NCBI GenBank assembly: GCA_003990745.1 | Contig: RBNI01000594.1 | Coordinates: forward strand, 1-28,937 | Origin: Jimgerdemannia flammicorona | Taxonomy: Eukaryota > Mucoromycota > Endogonomycetes > Endogonales > Endogonaceae | Reading direction: 5' to 3' | Length of the DNA: 28,937 nt | Part shown: piece by piece, positions 18,695 through 28,937 of the stretch | Numbering within the stretch: the first letter of the stretch is position 1 | Layout of the letters: every line of letters begins with the position of its first letter | Position numbers and translations under genes: made by a program | Notes under the pieces: model-generated | Databases searched by the model: none | What the model saw: the letters and a program-made list of their open reading frames with translations, nothing else | What the model was told of the DNA's origin: nothing

Positions 18695-21435
18695 ATGAAG
18701 ATTACTATCTTCTCGTTGGCGATCTGCCTCTTGATAGTATCCAACACTGAAGCAGTTGCGCCCATCCACTTCAACCGTGCCGCTGGTCGTGACGTGATTC
18801 CCAACCGCTACATTGTCGAAATGAGCGAGCTCGCCGGCGGCCCTTCCAGGCACTTCCAGGTCAAGGCCGGAGGCAAAGGCCACTCGATCCGCGTTCACCA
18901 AGAGTACATTTCGAACGTCTTCCAGGGCGTGTCCGTAGAGTTCCAGAACGATGCGGACATCAAAGAGTACGTCAATGATCCTCACATCAAGGCCGTCTGG
19001 CCCGTTCATAAAATTCCTGGGCCCAGACTCATGAAAAACTACAAGCCCGAGGGCGGCCATAAGTCCATTTCCTATGATGCTCACATCCTGACTGGTGTTG
19101 ACCGCGTCCACAAGGAGTTAGGTTTCACCGGCAAGGGCGTCAAAATCGGTGTGGTAAGTGCCCTTGAAACGAACCCAGCGCCTGACCGCAAGTTCCCGGA
19201 ACTGCATCTCACCAACCCCCCCCCCCCCCCCCCCCTGCCTCCCAGATTGACACCGGTATCTATTGGAAGCACCCCGCCTTCGGCGCTTGCTACAAGACCA
19301 AGGGCTGCCGGATCGCCTACGGCTATGACTTTGTCGGTGACAACTACAACTCCACTAACCTGAATCCACAGCCCGACTCTGATCCTTTCGACAACTGCTC
19401 GGCCGGTCACGGCACACACACCGCCGGTATCATCGCCGCTAACGCCATGCACATTACTAAACCCGCGCCGATTGCTCCCTTCGTTGGCGTGGCTCCCGAG
19501 GCCACCATCGGCGCCTACCGTATATTCGGCTGCGTTGCCGACTTCACCAGTACAGATATCGTTTTACAAGCCTTGCTTCGCGCTGCCGCCGATAAGATGG
19601 ATATCATTTCCATGTCAATTGGAGAAAACGGCGGCTGGTCCGAGGAGGTCGATGCCATCCTCGCTTCTCGCTTGACCAAGCAGGGCCACATTGTTGTCAT
19701 CGCCATGGGCAACGACGGCGGCAAAGGCTTCTTCGTTGGCGATAGCCCCGGTACCACCACCGACGGTTTCGGTGTTGGCTCCATCGACAACCTGCAGACC
19801 ATCGAGTACTTCATCAGCGATGAGGCCAAGAACCAGTACGGCTATCTCTACGGTATCAAGTTTGGTGATCCCTTCCCGAATATCACCGCCGAGATTGTCG
19901 TGAACAACCCCACGGCCGTCGACGACGACGGCTGCACCAAGCTTAACGTTAATCCCAAGGGCAAGGTTATCATCTTCTCCCTCGGGGCCGCTTGCGGCAC
20001 CATCGATCAGTGCGGTCTCGGCCGTAAGGAGGGCGCCATAGGCTGCTTGGTTTACAACAACGCTCCCGGTCCGGCCATCATCAACGGTGACAAAAAGATC
20101 CCAGGCGGTGGTCTCACCCCCGAGGACGGTGCTGCGATCATTGCGGCGGTGAAGGCGAAACCGCACCAGAAGTTTTTCTTCTCTAACGCCCAGTCCACCT
20201 TCTCTGTACTCACCGGCGGTACCCCATCCTCATTCACCTCCGCGTCCTTGGATGGCGAGCTTAATATCAAGCCAGATATTTCTGCCATCGGTGGTTACGT
20301 CTACAGCACTCTCCCCGCCATCGACGGTTACTACGGTGTTGACTCTGGCACCTCCATGGCCTGCCCCTACATCGCCGGAGCCTTAGCGCTGTACATTCAG
20401 GCCAAAGGCCACCAGACCGGCCCTCGCTTGAAGACCATCTTCCAGAACAACGCTAAGCCTGTCAAGAACTACCAGTCCGAATATGCCGCCCACGTCGCCG
20501 TGCAGGGTGCCGGCCTTGTCAACGTCTACGACGCCATTAAGGCCAATAACTGGGTCTCCCCCTCCACTCTGTCGCTGAACGACACCGCGAACACCCAGAA
20601 GTCGTACCGCGTGACCATTTACAACAACGAGGCCAAGTCGGTGACGTACAAGCTTTCGAACGCGCCCACGCTTACCGCGATCGACTTCGAGGCTGGCAAC
20701 GACATGATGCTGGACGCACCCAACTACGTGGTCGACTTCGCGACCGCCAAGTTCTCAGGCGACCTTATCACCGTCGGTCCCAAGAGCCAAAAGACCGTCG
20801 ATATCACGTTCACCCCCCCGCCCAAGTCCTCCGCCAAGCTCTTCCCCCTCTTCTCTGGCTACATCGTCTTCACCCCGCAAAATGCTGGCAAGGCCGCCAC
20901 CCCACTCATGGTCCCATACGCCGGTGCCAAGGGTAGCTGGAAGGAAATGCCTATTTTCAACATCAAGGACCCTCGCGGCGGCGTCACCCTGGGGATCCTC
21001 AACTCGGCCGGCAAGTACATCACCGGCCCGACGACCTACAACTTGACGGACCCCAAGCAGGTGCTGACCATCATCCTGCCGCTCTCGACGCCCGCGCTTC
21101 TTGTCAACGTCGAGCTTCTCGCCAAGGGCTCCAACGTTGAACAAGCCAAGTCGCTGGGCTATCTGTACGGCGATTCCGACTTTGGCAAAACACCGTACTC
21201 GCTGTCGTACCTGCCGCGCAACACCGAGACTGCGAACCCGAACGGTGTGACCCAGTACTTCACGCTGAACTGGAACGGCCAGCTCTCCGATAACCCCTCC
21301 AACAACCTGCACCACGCCGCCAAGGCCGGAACGTACATTATCCGCATCTCTGGGCTCAAGCACTTCGGTGACCCCAAGAACTTCCCCGCCGACTACTACA
21401 TCTTCGCGTCTCCTGAAATCACCGTCGTCTTTTAG
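18695..21435 (+). CDS. Secreted subtilisin-like serine protease (S8A, Vpr-like)
   Basis: Two exons (18695-19153 and 19246-21435) give 882 residues. Residues 1-20 are a signal peptide (MKITIFSLAICLLIVSNTEA). Residues 38-107 form an inhibitor I9-type propeptide starting RYIVEMSEL. The catalytic triad is intact: Asp155 in IDTGIYW, His208 in GHGTHTAG and Ser523 in SGTSMACPYIAGA, with oxyanion Asn309 in AMGNDGG. A protease-associated (PA) domain is inserted at about 365-455, and a fibronectin-III-like domain follows at about 590-715, as in the minor extracellular protease Vpr type. The enzyme should be exported, mature by propeptide removal and cut proteins outside the cell. Codons favour C or G in the third position, unlike the surroundings, and no stops or frame breaks occur. 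The splice joins GVKIGV to IDTG in phase 0 and restores the first catalytic residue. It has no functional neighbours. A nutritional or host-interaction role is inference. Confidence 0.95.
19154..19245 (+). other. Intron of the protease gene (92 bp)
   Basis: The 5' site is GTAAGT and the 3' site CCCAG. A branch-like CTGAC lies at 19182-19186. Splicing joins codons in phase 0 and is needed: it links the upstream GKGVKIGV to the catalytic-Asp segment IDTGIYW, and the unspliced frame is lost. The usual pyrimidine tract is replaced by an uninterrupted run of 20 C (19216-19235). Confidence 0.92.
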
Positions 21436-21590
21436 GAAGGGCACAGAAAGCGATTGTTTTTTCTTTCTTTTTTTTTTTTTCATTTTTTCACATCTTATTT
21501 TCCTTTTTTGCCGCACTTCTAATCTAATGTAGTATCAGAACCGAAAAAATAGAAATTTGCATTCATCATTTGTGTAGACTGAATAAAATT
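21436..21590 (+). terminator. 3' untranslated region and poly(A) signal
   Basis: T-rich tracts (21454-21510) follow the stop codon, and AATAAA lies at 21582-21587, about 150 bases after the stop. This fits a fungal mRNA 3' end. The true cleavage site cannot be fixed without transcripts. Confidence 0.5.
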
Positions 21591-22014
21591 GCAAACACGC
21601 GAGGTGCTTTAATACCACTCAAACAATATCGATTTACATGTGCGGGATGGGTAAAGATGGATACACAGCACAAACCTTCAAAAAATCGGTCCAAAAAAAA
21701 AAAAAAAAAATGTCGTGACATCCTCCCGCAATGCGAACTAGCGTCGAAAGACTGGCTAGCTCGATCAAGCAAAATCCTCTCACCGTCTATGTAGCGTCAG
21801 CTAAGGACCCCCACACCCCCGACAAGCGAGACTCTCCATTTTGGCACTGATGAATCCGGATTTCCATCGAACGTGTGGCCATCACAATGCCTCTGTTGTC
21901 ATGACACCTCGGAGCCAGTATTCCGTGAAGGCCGCATCTTGAGATAGAGTCTGTTGGATGTGCTGCTATGCGGATGATGATTCCTGAGCATGTCTCACAC
22001 TTCATTCACCATTT
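21591..22014. other. Short GC-balanced spacer after the protease gene
   Basis: Contains a run of A (about 21687-21709) and no supported gene. Open frames on the minus strand (for example 21787-22005) show no recognised domain. GC content drops sharply at about 22015. Confidence 0.5.
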
Positions 22015-23590
22015 TGGTATTCATTATGATTCATACTTATAAATCTAACAGGGTGAAGATAATCTCTGTAATCTTGGATCTCTATTTTAGTCTTCAGGTA
22101 CTCCTTTAGCCCACATACTTGAAGAATATTTATCATACAGATCATGTATACTTTATAGTTGTTTCCATTGAACTCCTTGATTATATGCTTAGATATTATT
22201 ATTGTAGTATTTATACTTGATATAGTGTAGTATATATATATATATATACTAGAGGTGTCTTTTCTAACTAATAACTAGAGCTCATAACCTTTGTTGTAAA
22301 TAATTGGAAATTTGAAAGAGAAAGAATAAGAAGAAATTTTTATTAATAATATATATATCAATATATTAATAAGTGATATAGTAATTGATATTATCTATAA
22401 AATAATATAGACAGATATCATATACTTATATATCAAGTTAGAAGAAATTGATATCTCAATAAATACTAATACTAAGATAGATAAAAGAAGTTTAAATAAT
22501 ATATATAGTTACTATCTAATAGTATTATTATTATTATTATTATTTTTTAAAAAAAAAAAAGTTAAATTAGATATCTAGAGTTATAAAAATTAGTAATATT
22601 AGTTTAACAAATTAAACAAAATTATCAGATAATACTATTTAGTAATTATATAGATTTATTAAAAATATGGCTTAAGTTTAATAGTTATTAAATGTTAAAT
22701 AATATTCAAAATTTTAATTAAAAATAGTTTATTAGTATATTTATAAGAACTAGTTATTTTTGTCTAAAATTAGAGCTCTTATAGTTATATATAACTGAAG
22801 GTTTAATCTTTTTGAAAATTGATTTTTTTATAATTTAATAGTAATTTTCTAATAGTAATATCTAAAATATAAATATGTTTTAAGTTAAGCTCTACTATAA
22901 TATATAAGATAAAGTTATTATTTAACTTTGAGAAGTTCTAGACCAGCATTATAATTATAGTACTTTTTTTTAGTATTTTTATACTTACATAATAAAGTTC
23001 TAAACTTTTTGTTAAATCATCAGATTTTATACTTCTTATTATATACTAAGTAAAAGGAAGTTTACTATATAGAGATATTAGTTTATTTCTCTCTAGAAAA
23101 TAATTACAAAGCTATTTGCCATAACATTACTCTCAGTAATATGTTATTTGTAGCTTGTATAGTGGTGGACACCTAGTTATACCAAAAATTAGAAATCCTA
23201 TAACTTTAGAAATATCAGAGATATTCTAAAAATTGCTTTATACTTTTGTTTTAAGATTGTTTTTCTATAAATCTATAATTTTATTTTTCAAATTAAATGT
23301 TAGGATACAGAGCCTTAGTTATTTAAAGTTGATCACTTTTTATATATCTCAAGAAAAGTTGAAATAAGAGGAAAAACAGTTACTATATAGTATATCTCTG
23401 ATAAAAATCTCAATTTCTCCATAAATATTCATCCAAATTTAATGAAACTAAGCTTGCTGAATTTGCCTAGTTAGGAGCTTTCCAGAAATATAGGTTTGAT
23501 TGAATTTTAAAAAGAATTTATGAGAAAATTGACATCTGCCATCTTCTCTAATCATCTTTATCAAGATTCTTCTTCACTATCTTACCTTCA
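22015..23590. other. Very AT-rich, gene-free region
   Basis: Dominated by ta-rich sequence with a TA microsatellite (about 22230-22249), a TTA run (about 22525-22545) and an A run (about 22549-22560). No reading frame of useful length exists on either strand. Such DNA in fungi is usually heavily mutated repeat sequence; no element can be identified. Confidence 0.7.
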
Positions 23591-23730
23591 CCATCCTCTA
23601 TTTGCCATCTTTACTGAGATCCTTCACTGTCTTCTTTTTGCCATCTTCACCAAACTCTTTGTCATTTTTACTAAGATTCTCCTTCTCCATCTTTACTGAG
23701 ATTCTCTTTACCATACCTTTCTCTTATACA
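23540..23730. repeat. Degenerate tandem repeat of tgccatctttactgagat type
   Basis: Variants of a unit built from ccatctttactgagattct recur about four to five times (for example at about 23595, 23640 and 23685) with irregular spacing. It sits at the boundary between the AT-rich region and the LINE. Confidence 0.55.
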
Positions 23731-23829
23731 ATTCACATTACACCAACTTCAAGCAATAGTTTTCAATACAACTCAGAGAAAAGGTACTATAAAAATGTCA
23801 TTAAGCTAAAGTTCTGACAGGCATGCTGG

Positions 23830-25850
23830 GTCAGGTGGATCTGGGACATTTGGTTGGCAGAATGTAGAGAGAGGTTATGGACTGGAAATGGGGGCCTTTG
23901 AAGGATTGAAGAGTGAAGAAGGCTCTAGAGGAGGACCAGTGTCAGATGGAACTGAGAAAAGGCCTGGCCCCTCTAGCTTTGCAGAAAAGGTGAAGGCAAG
24001 TAGATGGCCAGCTGGAACTAGGGCTGGTGCTGCTGAGGGAAAGGACAAGGTAAGTGTCAGGAGGGGGAGTGATACTCAGGTGGGGAATGTAAGCATAGGT
24101 GCTAGAGGTGCTATAGCTGGAGAAGTGACTGTTGATGGGAGTGTGACAGGGAATCAGAAAAATAAAAGAGATGTGATAGCTGATGGCAAGATGGGGCAGA
24201 GGTTCCTGATGTAGAAGGGGGACCTGACAGATGGTATGATGGAGCTGACAGTGGCACTATTGCTCAAGAAGTTGATTTCAGAGTTTGCAGCTACCTTGTA
24301 CTTCCAGGGCTTAGTAGTGATGGCAAGGATGGTCCTGGGGCTTATCTCAAAACAGGTAGCTGGGGCTGCCTTGATGAAGTTCCTGAAGGGTCTGAAAGGG
24401 GTTGAGGTGGGCTTTGAGGAGATGGGCCCACTGGAAGCTGGCTCTGAAGAATGGAGTGGCAGTTGGAGAAGTAGTGGTCTCCATAGTATACTGTCTGAGG
24501 TGAGACCCCAGGGTGGTGCAGTTGCTGGTAAAGAGAGTGCCTACAGTGATGAAGAAGAAGACTAGGAGGAGGGTGGAGGAGGTGATGGTGGAGTATAGCA
24601 ATGTGGTGGACATCAGTTTTCAGATGTGAGAGGGGACCTTCTTCAGGATGGGTGATGTGGATGTCAGAATTAGACTGGCTAAAAGAGAGGCCATAGGGAA
24701 GACAAGTGACTGACCCTTGGTGTTAATGTGGGGGGCTTTTGTCTGTAAGGTATCAAGAGTGAGAGGGAGTGAAGAGGAGGAGGAGGACTTGTTGGAGGCT
24801 CTAGAGGAGTTGAGTGGTGCTGTTGAGTAGAGGGTGAAGGCCTGGAAATTGTATGTGGAGTTGATGCATCTGGAGATTGTTGATGAGAAGAATATTTGCA
24901 CTGACAAGAGGCAGTGGGAGAGGGTTCAAGGGTATAAGAGGCAGAGAGAGTTGCTGGCGAGTATGGAAGGAGGGGCAAAGATGACAGCTGGGAGTCCTGA
25001 GAAGTCTGGGGGAGTGGAAGCAAGTGTCTGGACTAGTAAGAGAGGAGGAGATAAGGAGGAGAGCCTGGAGGGGGCTGAGAAGGTGCTGTATAAGGACCCA
25101 TTTGCTGATGGTACATTTGAGGTCTGAGACCCAGTCATGGATGATACTCCCCCTCTGATCAGGTGGGGTCCAGCTGTGAGGAGTTGGGTAGTAGAGGATG
25201 AGCTGATGTGGGTACTCAGTGGGTACACTTACTTTGGGGTTCCTGATGTGGCAAAAGGAGGATAGGTGGTGGCTGTTAGTGAGGATGAGCTGGTGAATAT
25301 CCCTGAGAAGAGATGGGATAAGACTGCTAGTATAGGGATAGATACCATGATGCTGGATGTGGGAAGGCCAGGGACACCTGGAGGGAAGAAGGTGGAGAAC
25401 CTGCTGTAGATGAGTAAGGTGATGGATAACCTTATAACTGAGGAGTTGGGGAAGTGGACCAGCAAGTGATGAGTGAGGAGCATTGGGTGGGAATTCTGCA
25501 TAGAGAGGGGGTGGTGGGGGCACTGAAGGCAGAGATTCTCATAATTTTTCTGAAGGAGGAGAGATATGAGGTTGATAAGGTGAGGGAGGCAGAGCTGGTG
25601 GTTGTTGCTGGTGAGTGGGCTGCCTACTGTTGGGCAGAGCATCATGATTTGTAACTCTGGCAGGAGGTGTGTCTAGAGTATCATGAGGACTTTGAGAAAA
25701 AGGAGGATGGGGTGATGGCTGAACTTCTGGAAGGGTTGGAGACACAGGTGACTGAAGAGAAGGAGCTGGCTGCAGAACATGACTTGGACTTGGTATAGGA
25801 GGAGTTGAATATGGATTTGTAGAGGATACAATTGATAATTAACATTATTC
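23830..25850 (+). pseudogene. LINE ORF1 (gag-like), broken
   Basis: An open stretch begins at 23888 (108 residues, Gly/Lys/Glu-rich, including RPGPSSFAEKVKASRW). Further open pieces in this region (for example 24834-25127 with RQWERVQGYKRQRELLASME, and 25454-25654 with an acidic, helical look) are separated by stops and frame changes. I saw no CCHC zinc knuckle or RNA-recognition motif. Assignment as ORF1 rests on its position before the endonuclease. The protein would coat LINE RNA. Confidence 0.6.
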
Positions 25851-25853
25851 CTA

Positions 25854-26570
25854 ATGAACAGTATAACTAATATTTTCTCTCTAAATGTGAATGGATTAAG
25901 GGGTTCTAGGTGGCATAAGAACATTTTTACTTGGCTTAAGAGATTGAAGGCTGATCTTTTTTTACTGCAGGATGTATGGTGTGAGGATGAGGAAGATTAG
26001 ATGGAGTGGACTAGAGAATGGAGAGGAGCTACTGCTTGGATTGGCAAGGTGGTGATTCTGATGAGGAAGGGTAGAGGAGATTTGGGTGGAATCAAGAGCT
26101 GGGGTGACTGTTTGGTCTGGGGAGAATGGTATCGACCTGGGTGAGAATCTGTGAGGATTGGCTCCTGCTACTGCCCTATGGTTAGGGGTGAGCAGATTGA
26201 GTAGATTAGGGATCTGTTGGAGGAGAGTATTCTCTTAGAGGAAGGTATCAATGTTCTGGGAGGTGACTTTAATATAGTGTGGGATCCATGGATGGATAGA
26301 ACTGATGGAGGAAGGAGTGCAGGGGGGAGGAGTGGTGGTCTGGTTAAGTGGGAGGAGGTGGAGAACCTTAGCTTCTTAGGGGATATGAGTAGAATATAGT
26401 GGGGTAATAGGAGGGTCTATACACACTAGATGAATGGACTGGGTATGAGGATTGACTGGATTCTGATGGCCGAATGTTGGGGTGCTGATGTTTAGAGGAC
26501 TCTGGAGGTAGAGTGGTGCCCATGGTCTAATCACTGGGGGCTATTGGGGCAGGGGCAGTTTGGGAAGAGT
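25854..26570 (+). pseudogene. LINE ORF2 endonuclease (EEP type), broken
   Basis: The ATG at 25854 starts NIFSLNVNGLRGSRWHKNIF, the first endonuclease motif, followed by LFLLQDVW, where the usual Q-E is Q-D. GGDFN is at 26259-26273, RIDWIL at 26448-26465, and the final S-D-H motif reads S-N-H (Asn codon 26529-26531, a G-to-A change). The enzyme nicks target DNA to prime reverse transcription. About six in-frame stops occur between motifs. ORF2 begins close to the end of ORF1. Confidence 0.88.
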
Positions 26571-27780
26571 AGAGATGGACCCAGACATTGGTGCCTTAAC
26601 TCCTCTCTGCTGGCTGAGATGGGGTTGTGGGACCCATGGGTGGAGGACATCCAAGTGAAGATCACTAAATAGATACATGAGGGTTTGTCTGTAGATGTCT
26701 GTTGGATGAGATTGAAGGAGGCTGCAAGGGTTTATTGGGGAGAAGCTGGTCAGGAGACTGGGAGGCAGAGAAGAAAGTGAGTAAGGTGTGCTTCTAATAG
26801 ACTAATAAGATTGCAGATAGAATGGACTGATTTGCTTTCTTCTGAGGAGGTGGAGGATTGAAGGTTGGAGTGGGTGGAATTGGAGATAGTGGAGCTGCAA
26901 CAGGTATTGAGAGAGGAGGAGGAGATTTGTATGAAAGGAATGGCTGCCAGGCTATAGTAGCAGGGGCTTGAGGAGAGAGAGCAGCCTACTAGGTACTTGT
27001 CAAGGCTCCTCCAAGCTAGGAGGGTGTAACGTAAGGCCTTGTAGGAGGCAGCTACCTGGGTGCACAGCATTATTGAAGGGGCCCGGGCTTGTGGACTAGA
27101 TGGTAGACTGGTCTTTTTGGACCAAGAGAAGGCCTATGACTGTGTTAGGTGGGTATGGCTGGGCAAGGTGCTGGATAGAATTGGTGTTCCCCCATGTTTT
27201 CAGGCTTCTGTATTGAATCTGTTAGAGGGCAGTAGGGCAGTGCTGATGTGTAATGGTCACTAGGGATTGGCATTTCCCTTGAGAAGAAGAGTTCCTCAAA
27301 GAGACCCACTGTCTCCTATCCTCTATGCTCTTTCATTGGAACCTTTGATGGATAGGATATGATGGAAGATGGCAGGGCTCTCTATGTATAGTGTGGTGTG
27401 GAAGGTGGGGGCCTTTGTGGATGATATGGTAGTTGGACTTGGATTAGTGACAGATATTGAGATACTTAAGAAGACAGTGGAATGGTATGAGGCATACTTT
27501 GGGGTGAAACTCAACTAGCATAAGTGTGAGACAATAGTATTGGGGAATGAGCTAGTGAGAGAGGATGTCATTGAAACAATTGTCTCTACAGGAGAGGTGG
27601 TGCAGTATCTGGGCATCTTCCTTTCTGTATATAGATCTGTCTTGCCATGGATGTGGTGGGAGAGGAGGGTGGCCATTTGGGGGGAGGCTCTTAGAGATTG
27701 GGGGGGTTGCTATATCTCTCTGGCAGGGTGGGTATCAATTCTGAATGTCTACTGGTTCCCCAAGCTATAGTATGTGGCCT
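26571..27780 (+). pseudogene. LINE ORF2 reverse transcriptase, internally deleted
   Basis: LVFLDQEKAYDCVRW (27109-27153), PQRDPLSPILYALSLEPL (about 27295-27348) and AFVDDMVVGL (FVDD 27414-27425, usually FADD) are reverse-transcriptase palm motifs, followed by YLGIFLS (27605-27628). The segment before them (ending EAATWV at about 27061) corresponds to the linker after the endonuclease, so the fingers part of the domain, with the usual G-P-D-G and N-W-R-P-I motifs, is absent. Stops are frequent. Confidence 0.85.
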
Positions 27781-28937
27781 ATCACTAGACTTCCCAGCTT
27801 GGGTAGTAAAGAGGCTGATGTAACTGGCTAGAGATTAGATTTGGACAGGAAGGAGGTCCCAGATCAGTTGGGATACTCTTACATCGCCAGTGGTTAGGGG
27901 AGGACTAGGCCTTGTGGATTTCCCTAAGTAGCTGTATTGCCTGTAAGCTTGGTGGTTGAAAAGGACTGTTGAACTATAGGGAGGAGGTTGGGTACCACTG
28001 ATGCAGAAGGTGTGGGAGATGAGATTCTCCCCTTGGGGGTCCTCAGGTTATTTGCTCTCTCTGGTAGGTCTGAATGGAAATTGACAGCTATGGTATAAGG
28101 GCTTCTGGTGGGGGGTGGTAGATGGAGCACACTGGATAGGCCTGCACTGGTGAGACAATAAGGGGGAGGTGCTGTGGGGTCCAGCTATGTGGTGATGGGA
28201 CAGACTGCTTATGGGGGGTGTTCTGCTTGCTGAGTTTGATATTGGTGAGAGAGTGGAGTATCAGCAGGGACTTGGCCAGGATCTTTGGCCAAGTAGTTGG
28301 CAGGTAGTGAGGATTGGCAAGGAGTGGGACTGGACTGGAGTCTGGTCATAGAGTGCTGAGGTGTGGAGGTGGCTTTCTCCCAAGTTCTGAGTAGTATGGT
28401 GGTGGATGCTACAGAGGAATGTCATGTTGAATTTCCATACTAGGCATCTGATAGATGGTGGCCAATAAGATTGTGAGAAGCATTATAATGTAGAGCAGGT
28501 TGGGGGATTTGTGCAAATATCAGAACATTGGCTGGGAGAGTGTGAGGTTCTGGGGGACTTTTGATAGCAGTAGGGGCCTGACTGGATATAGTGAGGAGGT
28601 CAGATGGAGAGAGAGGTCACTGGGAGAATTTGAAATCTCAACTAGTGAGAGGTGTCAGCAATGGTTGGCTCACTGTAGGGTGGGTTTTAGTAGTGTGGGT
28701 AGGGTTGGCTGGACATTGGCTCTTTGTTTTTGAGGAAGGGTGACAGATGGATATATAGGAGAAGTTATTAAGATGGGAGGAGTTGTTGGGAGATCTGCTG
28801 ACTGGGTGGATGGGTTGGTTGGGGTCCCCAGGGTGGATGACATCACTGTCTGGTGGAAGAGATCTATGAACAGAGTAGTGGGCAGGTGGAGATAGTGTTT
28901 GACAAAGTGGTCTTTCATAGAGAAAAGGTGGGGGGGG
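27781..28937 (+). pseudogene. LINE ORF2 C-terminal region
   Basis: Same G-rich, C-poor composition as the rest of the LINE, with tryptophan-rich readable pieces broken by stops. No RNase H motif and no clear C-terminal zinc-binding motif could be confirmed. The element runs off the window end. Confidence 0.55.

Larger units (their letters stand above)
23816..28937 (+). mobile_element. LINE (non-LTR retrotransposon), decayed, cut by the window end
   Basis: The plus strand carries ORF1 then ORF2 with an endonuclease followed by a reverse transcriptase, the layout of Tad/I-like LINEs in filamentous fungi. Composition changes abruptly at about 23816: the sense strand becomes G-rich and C-poor. 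Many in-frame stops (mostly TAG and TAA, as from CAG and CAA) show it is inactive. The 5' end is uncertain and the 3' end lies outside the window. Confidence 0.88.

Noticed and set aside
19447..21435. Protease starting at the internal Met at 19447
   Set aside because: That start would omit the signal peptide, propeptide and catalytic Asp and His, which are supplied by exon 1 and the start of exon 2 once the 92-bp intron is removed.
20755..21516. 253-residue open frame antisense to the protease
   Set aside because: It is an Arg/Val/Gly-rich shadow of the GC-rich protease codons, with low-complexity ends.
24801..25523. 240-residue minus-strand frame within LINE ORF1
   Set aside because: Pro/Ser/Leu-rich shadow created by the G-rich, C-poor sense strand; no family features.

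Overview
The window looks like nuclear DNA of a filamentous ascomycete (Pezizomycotina-type genome), probably a gene-poor, transposon-rich compartment. The signs are one intact protein gene with a short GT-AG intron, a secreted subtilase typical of fungi, LTR and non-LTR retrotransposon relics with in-frame TAG/TAA/TGA and C-to-T / G-to-A damage, and sharp switches between GC-balanced and very AT-rich DNA. This damage resembles repeat-induced point mutation (RIP) or deamination of methylated repeats. I cannot name the genus from sequence alone.
Layout. 1-1150: C-rich, G-poor DNA with no recognisable gene. 1150-1740: a broken unidentified reading frame on the minus strand. 1740-3840: a dense cluster of unrelated tandem repeats (29 bp, 51 bp, about 15 bp and 14/10 bp units) with A-rich tracts. 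3847-10361: a nearly full-length Ty3/Gypsy LTR retrotransposon on the minus strand, with two LTRs, a polypurine tract and a decayed gag-PR-dUTPase-RT-RNase H-integrase coding region, plus an unassigned 3' coding block. 10362-11420: a second, older Gypsy PR-RT fragment, also minus strand, cut off right at its YLDD motif. 11550-12850: a plus-strand Copia gag-protease relic, followed by AT-rich debris to about 13920. 13920-18690: GC-balanced DNA with a possible integrase relic, a 44-bp degenerate minisatellite and a diverged direct duplication. 18695-21435: the only clearly intact host gene, a secreted Vpr-like subtilisin. 22015-23590: very AT-rich DNA without genes. 23816-28937 (window end): a plus-strand LINE with ORF1, endonuclease and reverse transcriptase, full of stops and with an apparent internal deletion.
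How it fits together. The protease is isolated, with no operon-like or cluster partner; it has its own TATA-like box, signal peptide, propeptide and poly(A) signal, so it should work alone outside the cell or in the wall. Everything else is selfish DNA in several stages of decay. The most interesting item is the Gypsy element: all five trimeric-dUTPase motifs can be traced between its protease and reverse transcriptase. In all three LTR elements of the window the glycine after the catalytic Asp-Ser/Thr of the aspartic protease has been changed by a transition.
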